This document shows positions 41,582-50,491 of a DNA stretch of 64,000 nucleotides, piece after piece; positions within the stretch are counted from its first letter, which is position 1, and every line of letters begins with the position of its first letter. The notes below the pieces were generated by a model that made no database searches, had not been told where the DNA came from, and saw nothing but the letters and a program-made list of their open reading frames with translations. The stretch comes from UMGS1312 sp964631595. Its GTDB lineage: Bacteria; Bacillota; Clostridia; Oscillospirales; CAG-272. Made by a program: the position numbers and the translations under genes. The stretch spans positions 33,663 to 97,662 of the forward strand of contig CAZVXL010000005.1 of assembly GCA_964631595.1 (NCBI GenBank), given 5' to 3'.

Positions 41582-42367
41582 ATGAAGCTGGGTATCATTC
41601 GTCCCAACGGAGCGGAAGCGTTCGATTACGCAAAGGCGAAGGGACTTGATTTTATTGAGCTGTGTACCAATTTTGACAATGAGTCGGAGGCGTTTATCGC
41701 AGGAGCTGACGAAACTCTTGCGAATATAGAGCGCACGGGGATCCCCGTGCTGTCCGTGGGTCGCTGGAATTCGGAGCCGAACAAGAACGGCAAGATCGAC
41801 AGAGATGTCGTTGATATGCTGAAGAAGCAGATAGACGTGACGGCAAGGCTCGGCTGTCCCGTGTTTAATCTCGGAGTGAATTACTGCGAGGAGATCAGCC
41901 TTTACCGCAACTACAGTCTGGCGATAGAGTACCTTCGCGAGATGGCGGAGTATGCCGGAGAAAAGGGCGTGACTCTTGCGGTATACAACTGCTCTTGGGG
42001 CAACTTTATCTACAATGATAAGGCGTGGGAGATCGTTCTCGGTGAGCTTCCCGAGGTCATGCTGAAGTTTGACGCCTCACACAGCTACTACAGAGGCGAG
42101 GATTATCTTGCGAATATCGAGAAGTGGTGCCCCCGCTTTGCACATATGCACATAAAGGGCACGGCGGCGATCGACGGCAGATATGTCGATGATCCTCCGG
42201 CGGGAGTGGATTTCCTTGAGTGGAGCAAGATATTCGCACTGCTTTACGCGCGCGGCTACGACAAGACGCTTGCGCTTGAGCCTCATTCCGGAATCTGGCA
42301 GGGCGAGATGGGCGACAGAGGCGTGGATTTCTCCATAAACTACATCCGCCCCTTTATAATGAAATAA
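41582..42367 (+). CDS. Sugar phosphate isomerase/epimerase family (AP endonuclease 2-like) protein
   Basis: 261 residues from ATG 41582 after GAGAGG; an upstream in-frame ATG at 41540 lacks a site. It has the xylose-isomerase-like TIM-barrel pattern: GLDFIELCTNF, GCPVFNLGVNYCEE, GVTLAVYNCSWGNF, EVMLKFDASHSYY, HMHIKGT and ALEPHSG, the last blocks carrying likely metal ligands (E, D, H, H). Such enzymes isomerise or epimerise sugars, inositol derivatives or keto-sugars. It is followed 5 nt later by a DMT transporter, possibly a functional pair. The substrate is unknown. Confidence 0.82.
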   Translation: MKLGIIRPNGAEAFDYAKAKGLDFIELCTNFDNESEAFIAGADETLANIERTGIPVLSVGRWNSEPNKNGKIDRDVVDMLKKQIDVTARLGCPVFNLGVNYCEEISLYRNYSLAIEYLREMAEYAGEKGVTLAVYNCSWGNFIYNDKAWEIVLGELPEVMLKFDASHSYYRGEDYLANIEKWCPRFAHMHIKGTAAIDGRYVDDPPAGVDFLEWSKIFALLYARGYDKTLALEPHSGIWQGEMGDRGVDFSINYIRPFIMK

Positions 42368-42372
42368 GATAA

Positions 42373-43314
42373 ATGGATAAAACGAAAAAAGATATCCGCT
42401 CACCGTTTTCGCGTACTCCCGTGATGTGCGCGACGGCGCTGTTTTGCTGTGCTCTTTGGGGCAGCGCGCATACGATGATAAAGGTGGGCGCGACGGAGTT
42501 CGGCGTGGTTCAGACTCACGCTCCGTCGATGATCCTGTTCGCGGGAATGAGATTTTTCATAGCGGGCTGGCTTGCTCTCCTTTTCGGCAGTATCATTCAG
42601 CGGCGGTGGCTGTCGCTTCACCGAGGCTCCGTCGCCTCGGCGGTGAAGCTGTCTCTTGCCCAGACTGTCGGACAGTACACGCTGTTTTATATCGGTGTCG
42701 GAATGACCTCCTCGGTGCGCTCGTCGATAATGTCGGGCGCGGCGGCATTCGTCACTCTGCTCATCGCTTGCCTTATATTCAAGACGGAGCGGCTTACCGT
42801 GCGAAAGGCTGTCGGTGCCGCGCTTGCCGTGCTCGGAGTTATCGTAATGAACGTAAGCGGCTCGGCGGCGGGCGGCTCACTGCTCGGTGATGCGATACTG
42901 CTCACATCGACTGTGGCTTACGCCGCATCCTCCGCAATGATGAAGAAGTATTCGGAGCATGAGGATCCCGTGGCGCTGTCGGGCTGGCAATTTGTGATCG
43001 GCGGCGGAATAATGATCATCGTGGGACTGCTTCTCGGCGGAGCTGTCGAAAGGGTAAGCCTCGGGGCGATTTCGGCGCTTGCCTATCTCGGCTTTCTGTC
43101 GGCGGCGGCGTATTCGCTTTGGGGAGTTCTGCTCCGCTATAACTCCGTTTCGCGTGTGGTGATCTTCTCCTGCACCACGCCGCTGTTCGGCGTGCTTATC
43201 TCGGCGGTACAGCCTGCGGAGAGGGAGAACATATTCAGCCTTGTGAATCTTTTGGCGCTTGTGCTCGTATGTGCCGGCGCGGTGATACTTAATACGTCGA
43301 AGGACGACGGCTGA
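42373..43314 (+). CDS. EamA/DMT family transporter
   Basis: 313 residues with ten predicted membrane segments in two EamA repeats (ALFCCALWGSAHTMIKVGA and GDAILLTSTVAYAASSAMMKKY mark the repeat starts). Typical of drug/metabolite exporters of amino acids, sugars or nucleobases. ATG 42373 lies 5 nt after the isomerase stop with only a weak binding site, suggesting translational coupling. The substrate is unknown; the neighbour suggests a sugar-related compound. It converges on RNase R across a strong shared terminator. Confidence 0.88.
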   Translation: MDKTKKDIRSPFSRTPVMCATALFCCALWGSAHTMIKVGATEFGVVQTHAPSMILFAGMRFFIAGWLALLFGSIIQRRWLSLHRGSVASAVKLSLAQTVGQYTLFYIGVGMTSSVRSSIMSGAAAFVTLLIACLIFKTERLTVRKAVGAALAVLGVIVMNVSGSAAGGSLLGDAILLTSTVAYAASSAMMKKYSEHEDPVALSGWQFVIGGGIMIIVGLLLGGAVERVSLGAISALAYLGFLSAAAYSLWGVLLRYNSVSRVVIFSCTTPLFGVLISAVQPAERENIFSLVNLLALVLVCAGAVILNTSKDDG

Positions 43315-43323
43315 AATAACGGC

Positions 43324-43359
43324 AAAATGACCGCAATACATTTGTATTGCGGTCATTTT
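43324..43359. terminator. Bidirectional terminator between the DMT gene and rnr
   Basis: 16-bp stem 43324-43339 / 43344-43359 (core atgaccgcaatac / gtattgcggtcat), loop attt, with A and T runs on both sides. Confidence 0.93.
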
Positions 43360-45474
43360 TTACGCGAGTGCGTATTCCACCTTGCCGTTTGAGATGCAGA
43401 CGGATACGACCCTGATCCGTATTTTGTCACCGAGCCGGAACACACGGGCGGTATTCGGATAGTGGGCTGTCAGAGTGAGGAGGAGAGAGTTGAATTCGGT
43501 ATTTTCGGCAATCAACGAACACGGGATCATGCCCTCACACAGCTCCTCCGTTTCGGCAAACAGACCGAAGGGTGTGACGGAGGTTATCAGCGCATCGAAT
43601 TCTTCACCGATGTGCTTGCTCATGTACAGCGCAAGGTACAGCCGCTCTATCGCGCGCTCGGCTTCCACCGCGCGCAGCTCCGTCTCCGTAGACAGCGATG
43701 CCGCCTCCGCCGCGCCTCGGATATCTCTGCCGCCGATCAGTGCGGAGCTGACGGCGCGGTGTACAAACAGATCGGGATATCGCCGTATCGGGGATGTGAA
43801 ATGGCAGTACAGCTCCTCCGCAAGCCCGAAGTGAGGTGACGGCACGGAGGAATAGCGAGCCTTCATGAGCGAGCGGAGCAATACGTCGGAGATCACCTGC
43901 CCGATCCCCTTTTCCTTCGCCTCGTCGAGGATCTTCGAGAGCATCGCCGGTGTGATGCCTTTGTGCGGTATCACGGAGTCACCGTCTATTCGGCAAATGC
44001 CGTTTACGCTGAGTCCCATGCTGTGAGCGAGATACGCAAACGCTTTCAGCTTGTCGGGAGACGGCTCCTCGTGGATGCGGTATACGCCACTTCTGTCCGC
44101 GCCCTTCAAAAATGAGGCGGCGGCAACATTCGCCTTCAGCATGAACTGCTCAATGATCCGCTCCGCGATGCCGCGGGTGCGGGGAACTATCTCGGTCGGG
44201 AGACCGTCACTGTCCAAAATGATCTCCGCCTCCCTTCCGTCAAGCTCCAATGCGCCCCTGTTCCGTCCGCGCCGCTCAAGTATTCGGTAGAGCTCCTCCG
44301 CGATGCGGAGAGAGGGGAGCACGGCGGCATACTTTTCGGCAAACGCCGAACTATCACCCTTCTCAAGAATATCGTTTACCTCGCCGTAGACTCCGCGCAC
44401 CGAGGAGCGTATAATGCTCTTGGCGAATTTCGCCGACACGGTCTCTCCGTCGGAGTCGATCTCAATGAGGGCTGACAGGGCGTATTTGTCCCCGTCGGGG
44501 CTGAGTGAGCAGCAGCCGTTTGAGAGAAGCTCGGGCAGCATCGGTATGACCTTGTCGGTGAAATATACCGAGGTGCCGCGCTCCGCCGCGTCGCGGTCGA
44601 TGGCGCCACCGACCTTGACGTAGTGCGACACGTCTGCGATGTGAACGCCGAGGAGATATCCGCCCTCCGAATATTCGACGGAAATCGCATCGTCGAGATC
44701 CTTCGCTCCCGCACCGTCTATCGTGAAGATGATCTTATCGCGAAGATCCAAGCGCCCCTCGGCGGAGATCGGCTCGGCGGCAACGCGCCTTGCCTCAAGG
44801 AGGGCATCCTCCGAAAATTCGCACGGGATACCCGACATATCGAGAATTGCGCCGTAATTCGCTCCCTTCTCCTCGGCGGCACCGTAATTTACCGTGACCT
44901 CACCTGCGGCGCATATCGCAGAGGAGGTGCGGCGTGCGCGCCGCTTGGCGCGCGGATAGAGTGCGCGGGAGTATTCGTCCGGATAGACCGTGACAGCGAG
45001 CCTCACCTTGTCGCCCTCGTGAAGCTCTGCGGCGGAGGCGAGGATCTCTATCGCCTGACCGATCCGCTTTTCGTCGGGAATGACACAGGGCACGTCACCG
45101 AGTATTTGAAATACGCCGACGATATCGCGACAGCGCCGCTCCGTTATCTGCTCCACTATCGCTTCGTTTCCCTTGCCGAAGCCGTGCTCGTCGGGGAGTA
45201 TTCGGCGCACCGTCACAAGGTCGCCGTGCATTGCGCCGCCGGTGTATGACGGCGGAATAAACAGATCCTCCCCCGCATCATCGGCAATGGGCTTTGCAAA
45301 GCCGAAGGCGGAGCCGGAGCCGCAGAATACGCAATCACAGGTGTCGCCGCGATGGATATGCTCCTTCTTTTTCGGGAGCGCCCGTGCGCTCGGAGCAGGC
45401 TTGAGCGCCCTCTTGCGGCGAACAGCGGATGCGGCGTGCCCGTTTTTGAGCTTTTTCTTCTTTTTGTTTGGCAT
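43360..45474 (-). CDS. rnr: Ribonuclease R
   Basis: 704 residues, typical of RNase R. It is a 3'-to-5' exoribonuclease of the RNB family that degrades structured RNA. N-terminal basic Lys/Arg-rich stretch (PNKKKKKLKN), cold-shock-like domains, then the RNB core with FTIDGAGAKDLDDAISVEY (catalytic Asp cluster), GVHIADVSHYV, FTDKVIPMLPELLSNGCCSL, HFTSPIRRYPDLFVHR, and an S1 domain at the C-terminus (ALITSVTPFGLFAETEELCEGMI). ATG at 45474 with GAAAGG upstream. It lies downstream of secG as in many Firmicutes. smpB does not follow. Confidence 0.95.
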   Translation of the reverse strand: MPNKKKKKLKNGHAASAVRRKRALKPAPSARALPKKKEHIHRGDTCDCVFCGSGSAFGFAKPIADDAGEDLFIPPSYTGGAMHGDLVTVRRILPDEHGFGKGNEAIVEQITERRCRDIVGVFQILGDVPCVIPDEKRIGQAIEILASAAELHEGDKVRLAVTVYPDEYSRALYPRAKRRARRTSSAICAAGEVTVNYGAAEEKGANYGAILDMSGIPCEFSEDALLEARRVAAEPISAEGRLDLRDKIIFTIDGAGAKDLDDAISVEYSEGGYLLGVHIADVSHYVKVGGAIDRDAAERGTSVYFTDKVIPMLPELLSNGCCSLSPDGDKYALSALIEIDSDGETVSAKFAKSIIRSSVRGVYGEVNDILEKGDSSAFAEKYAAVLPSLRIAEELYRILERRGRNRGALELDGREAEIILDSDGLPTEIVPRTRGIAERIIEQFMLKANVAAASFLKGADRSGVYRIHEEPSPDKLKAFAYLAHSMGLSVNGICRIDGDSVIPHKGITPAMLSKILDEAKEKGIGQVISDVLLRSLMKARYSSVPSPHFGLAEELYCHFTSPIRRYPDLFVHRAVSSALIGGRDIRGAAEAASLSTETELRAVEAERAIERLYLALYMSKHIGEEFDALITSVTPFGLFAETEELCEGMIPCSLIAENTEFNSLLLTLTAHYPNTARVFRLGDKIRIRVVSVCISNGKVEYALA

Positions 45475-45523
45475 ATTATAAGCTTTTCCTTTCGGGGGGG
45501 TAGCGTGTATTTACAGAAAAAAT

Positions 45524-45541
45524 GACCGCCTTTGCGCGGTC
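45524..45541 (-). terminator. Terminator between secG and rnr
   Basis: Stem gaccgc (45524-45529) / gcggtc (45536-45541); on the minus strand it is followed by ATTTTTTC (complement of 45517-45522). It would reduce read-through from secG into rnr. Confidence 0.7.
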
Positions 45542-45562
45542 GGCAAAAGCGGTGTTTTTGTC

Positions 45563-45949
45563 TTATTCGGCAGTAACGACTGTGGTCTCTGCGGCATCGT
45601 CGGCAGGAGCCGTGGTCTCGGGAGCATCGGTGTCATCCTTTGCGGTATCTGCCGCCTCGGTGGTCACCGCACCCTGATAGCTGGAGTGAAGTCCGCTGGT
45701 GTCGTTTGAGTCCTGCATGAGATAGACCGCAAGGACAAGAACCACGAAGATGATCGAAATAACAGTCGTAACGACGGAGAGCTTTTTGTCAATGGTCTGT
45801 CCCTTAGACTTACCGAAGAAGGTTTCCGCGCCGCCCGCGATCGTACCGGAAAGGTTATGATCCTTACCGTGCTGCATAAGCACCGCAACGATCAGGAAAA
45901 CAGATGCAACGATCAGTATTATACCGAGAACTATATCTACAGTAGTCAT
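45563..45949 (-). CDS. secG: Preprotein translocase subunit SecG
   Basis: 128 residues from ATG at 45949, 8 nt after GGAGG; an earlier in-frame start adds eight unsupported residues. Two membrane segments (VDIVLGIILIVASVFLIVAVLMQ and SVVTTVISIIFVVLVLAVYL) flank the SecG motif GTIAGGAETFFGKSKG. The C-terminus is extended by an acidic Thr/Asp/Ala-rich tail of ~45 residues not found in short SecG proteins. It works with SecYE in export. Upstream of rnr, with an internal terminator. Confidence 0.93.
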   Translation of the reverse strand: MTTVDIVLGIILIVASVFLIVAVLMQHGKDHNLSGTIAGGAETFFGKSKGQTIDKKLSVVTTVISIIFVVLVLAVYLMQDSNDTSGLHSSYQGAVTTEAADTAKDDTDAPETTAPADDAAETTVVTAE

Positions 45950-46012
45950 TGAAGAATCCTCCGAATATGTCAATTTTTTTTGAAATTATGGGCAAAATAA
46001 TCATGCTTAGTT

Positions 46013-46041
46013 ATTTTACCATATCCGCAAACAAAAATCAA
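46013..46041 (-). promoter_or_regulatory. Promoter of secG
   Basis: Minus strand TTGATT (46036-46041), 17-nt spacer, TAAAAT (46013-46018), ~64 nt upstream of ATG 45949. The 354-nt gap 45950-46303 also has an inverted repeat at 46130-46159 (gtcggga / tcccgac) and a TATAAT at 46189-46194 that may serve htrA. Confidence 0.75.
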
Positions 46042-46129
46042 TACCAAATTTCCGTTTTTTGCGTTTTTATCGAAAATATCGTATAAATGAGGACTCTGAG
46101 AGAAGTGTACACGTGAGGTTTAGAGTACG

Positions 46130-46159
46130 GTCGGGAATTTTTCATGAACTTATCCCGAC
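46130..46159. repeat. Inverted repeat upstream of the HtrA gene
   Basis: Arms gtcggga (46130-46136) and tcccgac (46153-46159), 16-nt spacer, ~30 bp before the probable -10 of htrA at 46189-46194. Possible operator. Confidence 0.4.
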
Positions 46160-46303
46160 ATCTTCAAAAAAGCATCACATTCGGGTATTATAATTCATAC
46201 ATAACAAAAAGCCGCGGGCATTTCGCGGGGCGGGGCACATATCCCAAGCCTGTCTCCGCGTGACGCGGTACAGATAAAAGATCTCTAAAGCGAGGAGAGC
46301 ATT

Positions 46304-48022
46304 ATGGATAATAACTTCGAGAATCGGAACGGAAACGAAAACGCGGAGCTCCGCGAGGAGAACATCGGCGGCGATACCGCGGAGAAGGAAGTGCATGAGA
46401 CGGAGCACGGTGAGGAGCTGCGGAGCTTTGATGAGCACACCGACAGCGCACCTCATGCGGACGGCGTGCCCCATGCGGACGGCGCGTCTCACACAGACAG
46501 CGGCGAGTACCGCTACAGCGGCAGTCAGATCGGGGAGAACGGCAGAGAGCAAATGAGCAATACACAGAGCGGCTCTTATGCACACCGCGGCTCGTTCGAC
46601 CGGAACGGCGGACAGGACGGAGCGGGCTACGGACAGCAAAATGCCGGCTTCGGCGGGCAGGAGCCTTACGGACAGAACAGATATTCACAGAATAACTACG
46701 GACAGACTCCCTACGGGCAGGGTACAAACGGGCAGAGCTTCTACGGACAGAATGCCAACAGGCAGGCTCCCTACGGACAATCCCCCTACGGACAAAGCCC
46801 CAACGGGCAGCCTCCCTTTACTCCGCCTCCGGCAAACGGCGGAAAGCGCAAGAAGGGCGGAGTGTCGGGCGCGGCGCTTGCAGTCACGCTCGTCGTGAGC
46901 ATCTTTGTATCGGCGGCGGCGGGCTTCGGCGGAGCATATGCGTACAACAGCTATTACAAGGACGACACGACACCCACGGTCATATACAAAACGCCGGAGT
47001 CGGACGGCGAGGATAAGTCGGATAAGGAGGACAAGACCACCTCTACCGGCGTGAAGGGTGTATATACCGATGTTGCCTCGATCGTGAAGGATTCCGTGGT
47101 CGAGATCGTTACCGAATCTCAGGTGACGGGCTTCTTCCAGTACGTCACCGAGGGCGCGGGCTCCGGAGTAATAATCTCGGAGGACGGCAAGATCATCACG
47201 AACAATCACGTTATCGTCGGAAGCTCGGGAAATGTTGCCGATACGATCACGGTGAGACTTACAAACGGCAATGAGTACAAGGCGCGCGTGATCGGCAGAG
47301 ATTCCGATTCCGATATTGCCGTGATAGAGATAGATGCGGAGGAAAAGCTCACGTATGCCGAGTTCGGCAACAGCGATGAACTCACGGTGGGCGAGGAGGT
47401 CATCGCCGTCGGAAATCCTCTCGGAGAGCTCGGCGGAACGGTGACGAACGGAGTTATCAGTGCGCTTGACCGCGAGATCAACGTCGACGGAACGACCATG
47501 AACCTGCTTCAGACCAATGCGGCAATAAACCCCGGAAACTCCGGCGGCGGACTTTTCAACATGAAGGGCAAGCTCATCGGCGTGGTAAATGCGAAATCCT
47601 CCGGCTCGGGCATAGAGGGACTCGGCTTTGCGATCCCCTCAAACGATGCGCTTGAGGTATCAAAGCAGCTTATCGAAAACGGATACGTTTCGGGCAAGGT
47701 GCTCCTCGGGGTGAGCTTCATTGACGTGAGCGACGCCTATACCGCATACCGCTATTTCAAGAGTCAGGCTACGGGTGTGTACGTTGCCGATCTCACCGAG
47801 GGCTACAATGACGAGGTGCTGAAATACGGCGACAGGATAGTTGCGGTAGACGGAAACGAGATCACGGAGTCCTCACAGATAAAGGATGTGCTGAGGGATC
47901 ATTCGGTAGGCGATGAGCTGAAGTTTACCGTATACAGGAACGGAAAGCTCACCGAGCTTGACGTACACTGCTACGAGTATGTTCCCGACGATGCGACGGT
48001 CGATTTCGGAGGCGAGGGCTGA
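46304..48022 (+). CDS. HtrA/DegP-like trypsin-type serine protease with PDZ domain
   Basis: 572 residues from ATG 46304 after GAGGAG. The cytoplasmic N-terminus (~185 residues) is acidic, then Gln/Gly/Asn/Tyr-rich with many YGQ units. A membrane segment (about 190-215) follows, then the extracellular protease: catalytic H302 (TNNHVIVG), D337 (SDSDIAVIEI) and S413 (INPGNSGGGLFN). The C-terminal ~90 residues are a PDZ domain (GVYVADLTEGYNDEVLKYGDRIVAVDGNEI). It degrades misfolded envelope proteins. The long low-complexity cytoplasmic tail is unusual in length. A hairpin follows at 48048. Confidence 0.92.
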   Translation: MDNNFENRNGNENAELREENIGGDTAEKEVHETEHGEELRSFDEHTDSAPHADGVPHADGASHTDSGEYRYSGSQIGENGREQMSNTQSGSYAHRGSFDRNGGQDGAGYGQQNAGFGGQEPYGQNRYSQNNYGQTPYGQGTNGQSFYGQNANRQAPYGQSPYGQSPNGQPPFTPPPANGGKRKKGGVSGAALAVTLVVSIFVSAAAGFGGAYAYNSYYKDDTTPTVIYKTPESDGEDKSDKEDKTTSTGVKGVYTDVASIVKDSVVEIVTESQVTGFFQYVTEGAGSGVIISEDGKIITNNHVIVGSSGNVADTITVRLTNGNEYKARVIGRDSDSDIAVIEIDAEEKLTYAEFGNSDELTVGEEVIAVGNPLGELGGTVTNGVISALDREINVDGTTMNLLQTNAAINPGNSGGGLFNMKGKLIGVVNAKSSGSGIEGLGFAIPSNDALEVSKQLIENGYVSGKVLLGVSFIDVSDAYTAYRYFKSQATGVYVADLTEGYNDEVLKYGDRIVAVDGNEITESSQIKDVLRDHSVGDELKFTVYRNGKLTELDVHCYEYVPDDATVDFGGEG

Positions 48023-48047
48023 CGCGCTCGGCTGAGAAGGATAATAC

Positions 48048-48081
48048 GGGGGAGCGGTCTCTGCGTGAGATCGGCTCCCCC
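48048..48081 (+). terminator. Hairpin after the HtrA gene
   Basis: Stem gggggagc (48048-48055) / gctccccc (48074-48081) with inner gtctc/gagac-like pairing. The T run is short (CTTT). Confidence 0.5.
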
Positions 48082-48108
48082 GAGCTTTAAGAAGTTTTGC
48101 TCAATGAC

Positions 48109-48137
48109 TTGAAAAAACATACCGAATGTTGTATAGT
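48109..48137 (+). promoter_or_regulatory. Promoter of the first two-component system
   Basis: TTGAAA (48109-48114), 17-nt spacer, TATAGT (48132-48137), giving a ~80-nt leader before ATG 48225. Confidence 0.75.
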
Positions 48138-48224
48138 AATTACAGGTACGGATCGACCTTGGCGCGTGTATGCTGCACGGTCGGTCGGGAGCGGAATACA
48201 CGGACAGACGGGAGGAGTGTTTGA

Positions 48225-48911
48225 ATGTACAAAATACTTGTGGCTGATGACGAGGAGCTTATTCGCAGGCTGGTGTCTAAATACGCTGTGTTCGAGGGCT
48301 ACAGCGTGACGGAGGCAAGCGACGGAATGGAGGCGGTGAGCCTCTGCCGAAGCGAGAGCTTTGATATAGTTATCCTTGATATCATGATGCCGGAGCTTGA
48401 CGGCTTTTCCGCGTGCCGCGAGATAAGGCGCTTTTCCTCCGTGCCCGTGATAATGCTGAGTGCAAGGGGAGAGGAATACGATAAGATCAACGGCTTCGAA
48501 TCGGGGGCGGATGACTATGTCGTAAAGCCGTTTTCCCCCAAGGAGCTGATGCTCCGCATCGAAGCGGTGATGAAGCGGACGCGCTCTGCGGCACCGGTAA
48601 AGAACGGCAGCAGAGAGGTGTACACCCTCGGCGGACTTGTGATAGACGTGACGGCGCGCGTAGTCACCGTGGACGGCGCTCCCCTGAATATGTCTCCCAA
48701 GGAGTACGATCTGCTGTTCTATATGCTCAAAAACAGCGGTATTGCCCTCACACGCGAGAGGCTGATCACCGAGGTGTGGGGCTATGACTATTACGGCGAT
48801 GACAGAACTCTTGATACGCATATAAAGCTGCTCAGAAAAAGCCTCGGCAAATATGCGGGGCATATCGTGACTCTGAGAGGGGTGGGATACCGCTTTGATA
48901 CGGAGATCTGA
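48225..48911 (+). CDS. OmpR-family response regulator
   Basis: 228 residues. Receiver domain with acidic pair ADDEE near residue 9, phospho-acceptor D52 in ILDIMMPELDG, and KPFSPKELMLR. C-terminal winged helix (YTLGGLVIDVTARVVTVDGA, TRERLITEVWGYDYYGDDRTLDTHIKLLRKSLG). It should be phosphorylated by the kinase encoded next and bind DNA. AGGAG precedes ATG 48225. The kinase starts 4 nt after its stop. Target genes are unknown; the HtrA protease just upstream is a possible one. Confidence 0.95.
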   Translation: MYKILVADDEELIRRLVSKYAVFEGYSVTEASDGMEAVSLCRSESFDIVILDIMMPELDGFSACREIRRFSSVPVIMLSARGEEYDKINGFESGADDYVVKPFSPKELMLRIEAVMKRTRSAAPVKNGSREVYTLGGLVIDVTARVVTVDGAPLNMSPKEYDLLFYMLKNSGIALTRERLITEVWGYDYYGDDRTLDTHIKLLRKSLGKYAGHIVTLRGVGYRFDTEI

Positions 48912-48915
48912 CAGA

Positions 48916-50334
48916 GTGAGAAGAAGATGCGCGCCGCTGAGAATGAAGCTGTTCTGGTATCTTGCGGTGTTCTTTATGTTTATAATACTTCTTCTGTGGG
49001 TATTTCAGGTGGCACTCATGGACAGCTTCTACAGGGGGGTCACGCTGAGGGACATGAAGAAAAACGCGGCGCAGATAACGTCCGTGATCTACGGCGGCGG
49101 AGATATAAGCGCAGCCGCATACAGAGCGGCGGAGGCATCGGATGCCTGCGTATCGGTGTACATGATAAAGGACGGCACGGGCAAGAGCGTCTCGGAGGCG
49201 CATCTTCGAAACGGCTGCTTTATTCACGGCATCGTATCGGGTGAGGCTCTCAACCGAATATACAGCGAAACAAAAAATGAGGATGGCTCACTTTCGAGAG
49301 AGCTGATGCTTGATGACAGGGGGGACGGCGGAGCATTCCTGTATTCGAGGATTGCGGAGCACGGAGGCACGGAGTATCTCATCCTGTTCAATGCGGAGAT
49401 AATACCGGTCAACGCGGTCTCCTCGACGATCACGGTACAGCTTCTTCTGATAACGGTGATACTGATCGTCGGTGCGGGCATACTTGCCGTCGTGATATCG
49501 CGTAAGATCACAAGACCCGTGTCGGAGCTGTCGCGCGAGGCAAACGAGCTTGCCGGAGGAGATTACAGGGTGAGCTTTGAGGCGGGCGAGATAGAGGAGC
49601 TGAATCGGCTCGGAGAGGCTCTCGGCTATGCGGCGGGCGAGCTTGAAAAATCCGATAACATGAGGCGGGAGCTTATCGCCAATATCACGCACGATCTCAG
49701 GACTCCGCTGACGATGATCTCGGGCTACAGCGAGGTAATGCGCGATATTCCGGGAGAGGTCACGCCGGAGAATATACAGGTCATAATAGATGAGGCGGCG
49801 CGCCTGTCCGCGCTTGTGAATGACGTGCTTGAGGTATCGCGGGCGCAAAACGGCGCCGTGAAGCTAAGTCGGAGCGTATTCAGCATAACCGATGCGGTGA
49901 AAAGAGAGACGGAGCGCTACGGCGAGCTCCTCGGATGCAAGGGCTATAAGGTGTCTTATGAGTCGGACGGGGCGTATGCCGAGACGGACGGAGATGAGAC
50001 GAAGCTGATGCAGGCGTTCTGCAATCTTCTGAATAATGCCGTGAACTTCACGGGAGAGGATAAGACCGTCACCGTGCGACAGTCGGTGCATGACGGCGTT
50101 TGCCGCACCGAGGTGACCGATTCTGGAGTGGGAATACCAAGGGACGAGCTCAAAAATATTTGGGACAGGTACTACAGAGCGCGCGACAGGCACAATAAGG
50201 GAGTCCCCGGCTCGGGACTCGGACTGTCGATAGTGAAGCAGGTCATGCTGCTGCACGATGCCTCGTTCGGAGTAGATTCCACGGAGGGATGCGGAAGCAC
50301 CTTCTGGTTTGAGGTGCGCCTGACAGACCGATGA
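48916..50334 (+). CDS. Sensor histidine kinase
   Basis: 472 residues from GTG 48916; a TTG at 48895 overlaps the regulator more. Membrane segment 1 at about residues 13-35 (YLAVFFMFIILLLWVF), an extracellular sensor of ~150 residues, and segment 2 (LLLITVILIVGAGILAVVI). A HAMP-like linker (KITRPVSELSREANELAGGDY) leads to DHp NITHDLRTPLTMISGYSEVM with the phospho-His, and the ATPase blocks LMQAFCNLLNNAVNFT, VTDSGVGIP and GSGLGLSIVKQVM. It is the partner of the regulator upstream. A terminator follows at 50335. Confidence 0.93.
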   Translation: MRRRCAPLRMKLFWYLAVFFMFIILLLWVFQVALMDSFYRGVTLRDMKKNAAQITSVIYGGGDISAAAYRAAEASDACVSVYMIKDGTGKSVSEAHLRNGCFIHGIVSGEALNRIYSETKNEDGSLSRELMLDDRGDGGAFLYSRIAEHGGTEYLILFNAEIIPVNAVSSTITVQLLLITVILIVGAGILAVVISRKITRPVSELSREANELAGGDYRVSFEAGEIEELNRLGEALGYAAGELEKSDNMRRELIANITHDLRTPLTMISGYSEVMRDIPGEVTPENIQVIIDEAARLSALVNDVLEVSRAQNGAVKLSRSVFSITDAVKRETERYGELLGCKGYKVSYESDGAYAETDGDETKLMQAFCNLLNNAVNFTGEDKTVTVRQSVHDGVCRTEVTDSGVGIPRDELKNIWDRYYRARDRHNKGVPGSGLGLSIVKQVMLLHDASFGVDSTEGCGSTFWFEVRLTDR

Positions 50335-50369
50335 AAAAAGCTCTGCTCGCCATGCGGGTAGAGCTTTTT
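50335..50369 (+). terminator. Rho-independent terminator of the first two-component operon
   Basis: Stem aaaaagctct (50335-50344) / agagcttttt (50360-50369), 15-nt loop, followed by GCTTTTT. Confidence 0.88.
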
Positions 50370-50430
50370 GCTTTTTCGGCGGAAAATTCAAAAAAATCAC
50401 GCATTTAACAAAACTCAAACAAATCTCAAA

Positions 50431-50458
50431 AAAATCAAAAACATTCGCGGTGTATCAT
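50431..50458 (+). promoter_or_regulatory. Candidate regulated promoter of the small membrane-protein gene
   Basis: A -10-like TATCAT (50453-50458) has no good -35. Instead AAAATC (50431-50436) and AACATT (50440-50445) lie 7 nt upstream of it, an arrangement repeated before the response regulator at 50911-50937. Further upstream ctcaaa occurs twice at 11-bp spacing. It could be a response-regulator site. Confidence 0.45.
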
Positions 50459-50491
50459 ATGGTCACAAAACACCGAAAGGGGTACTGAAAA

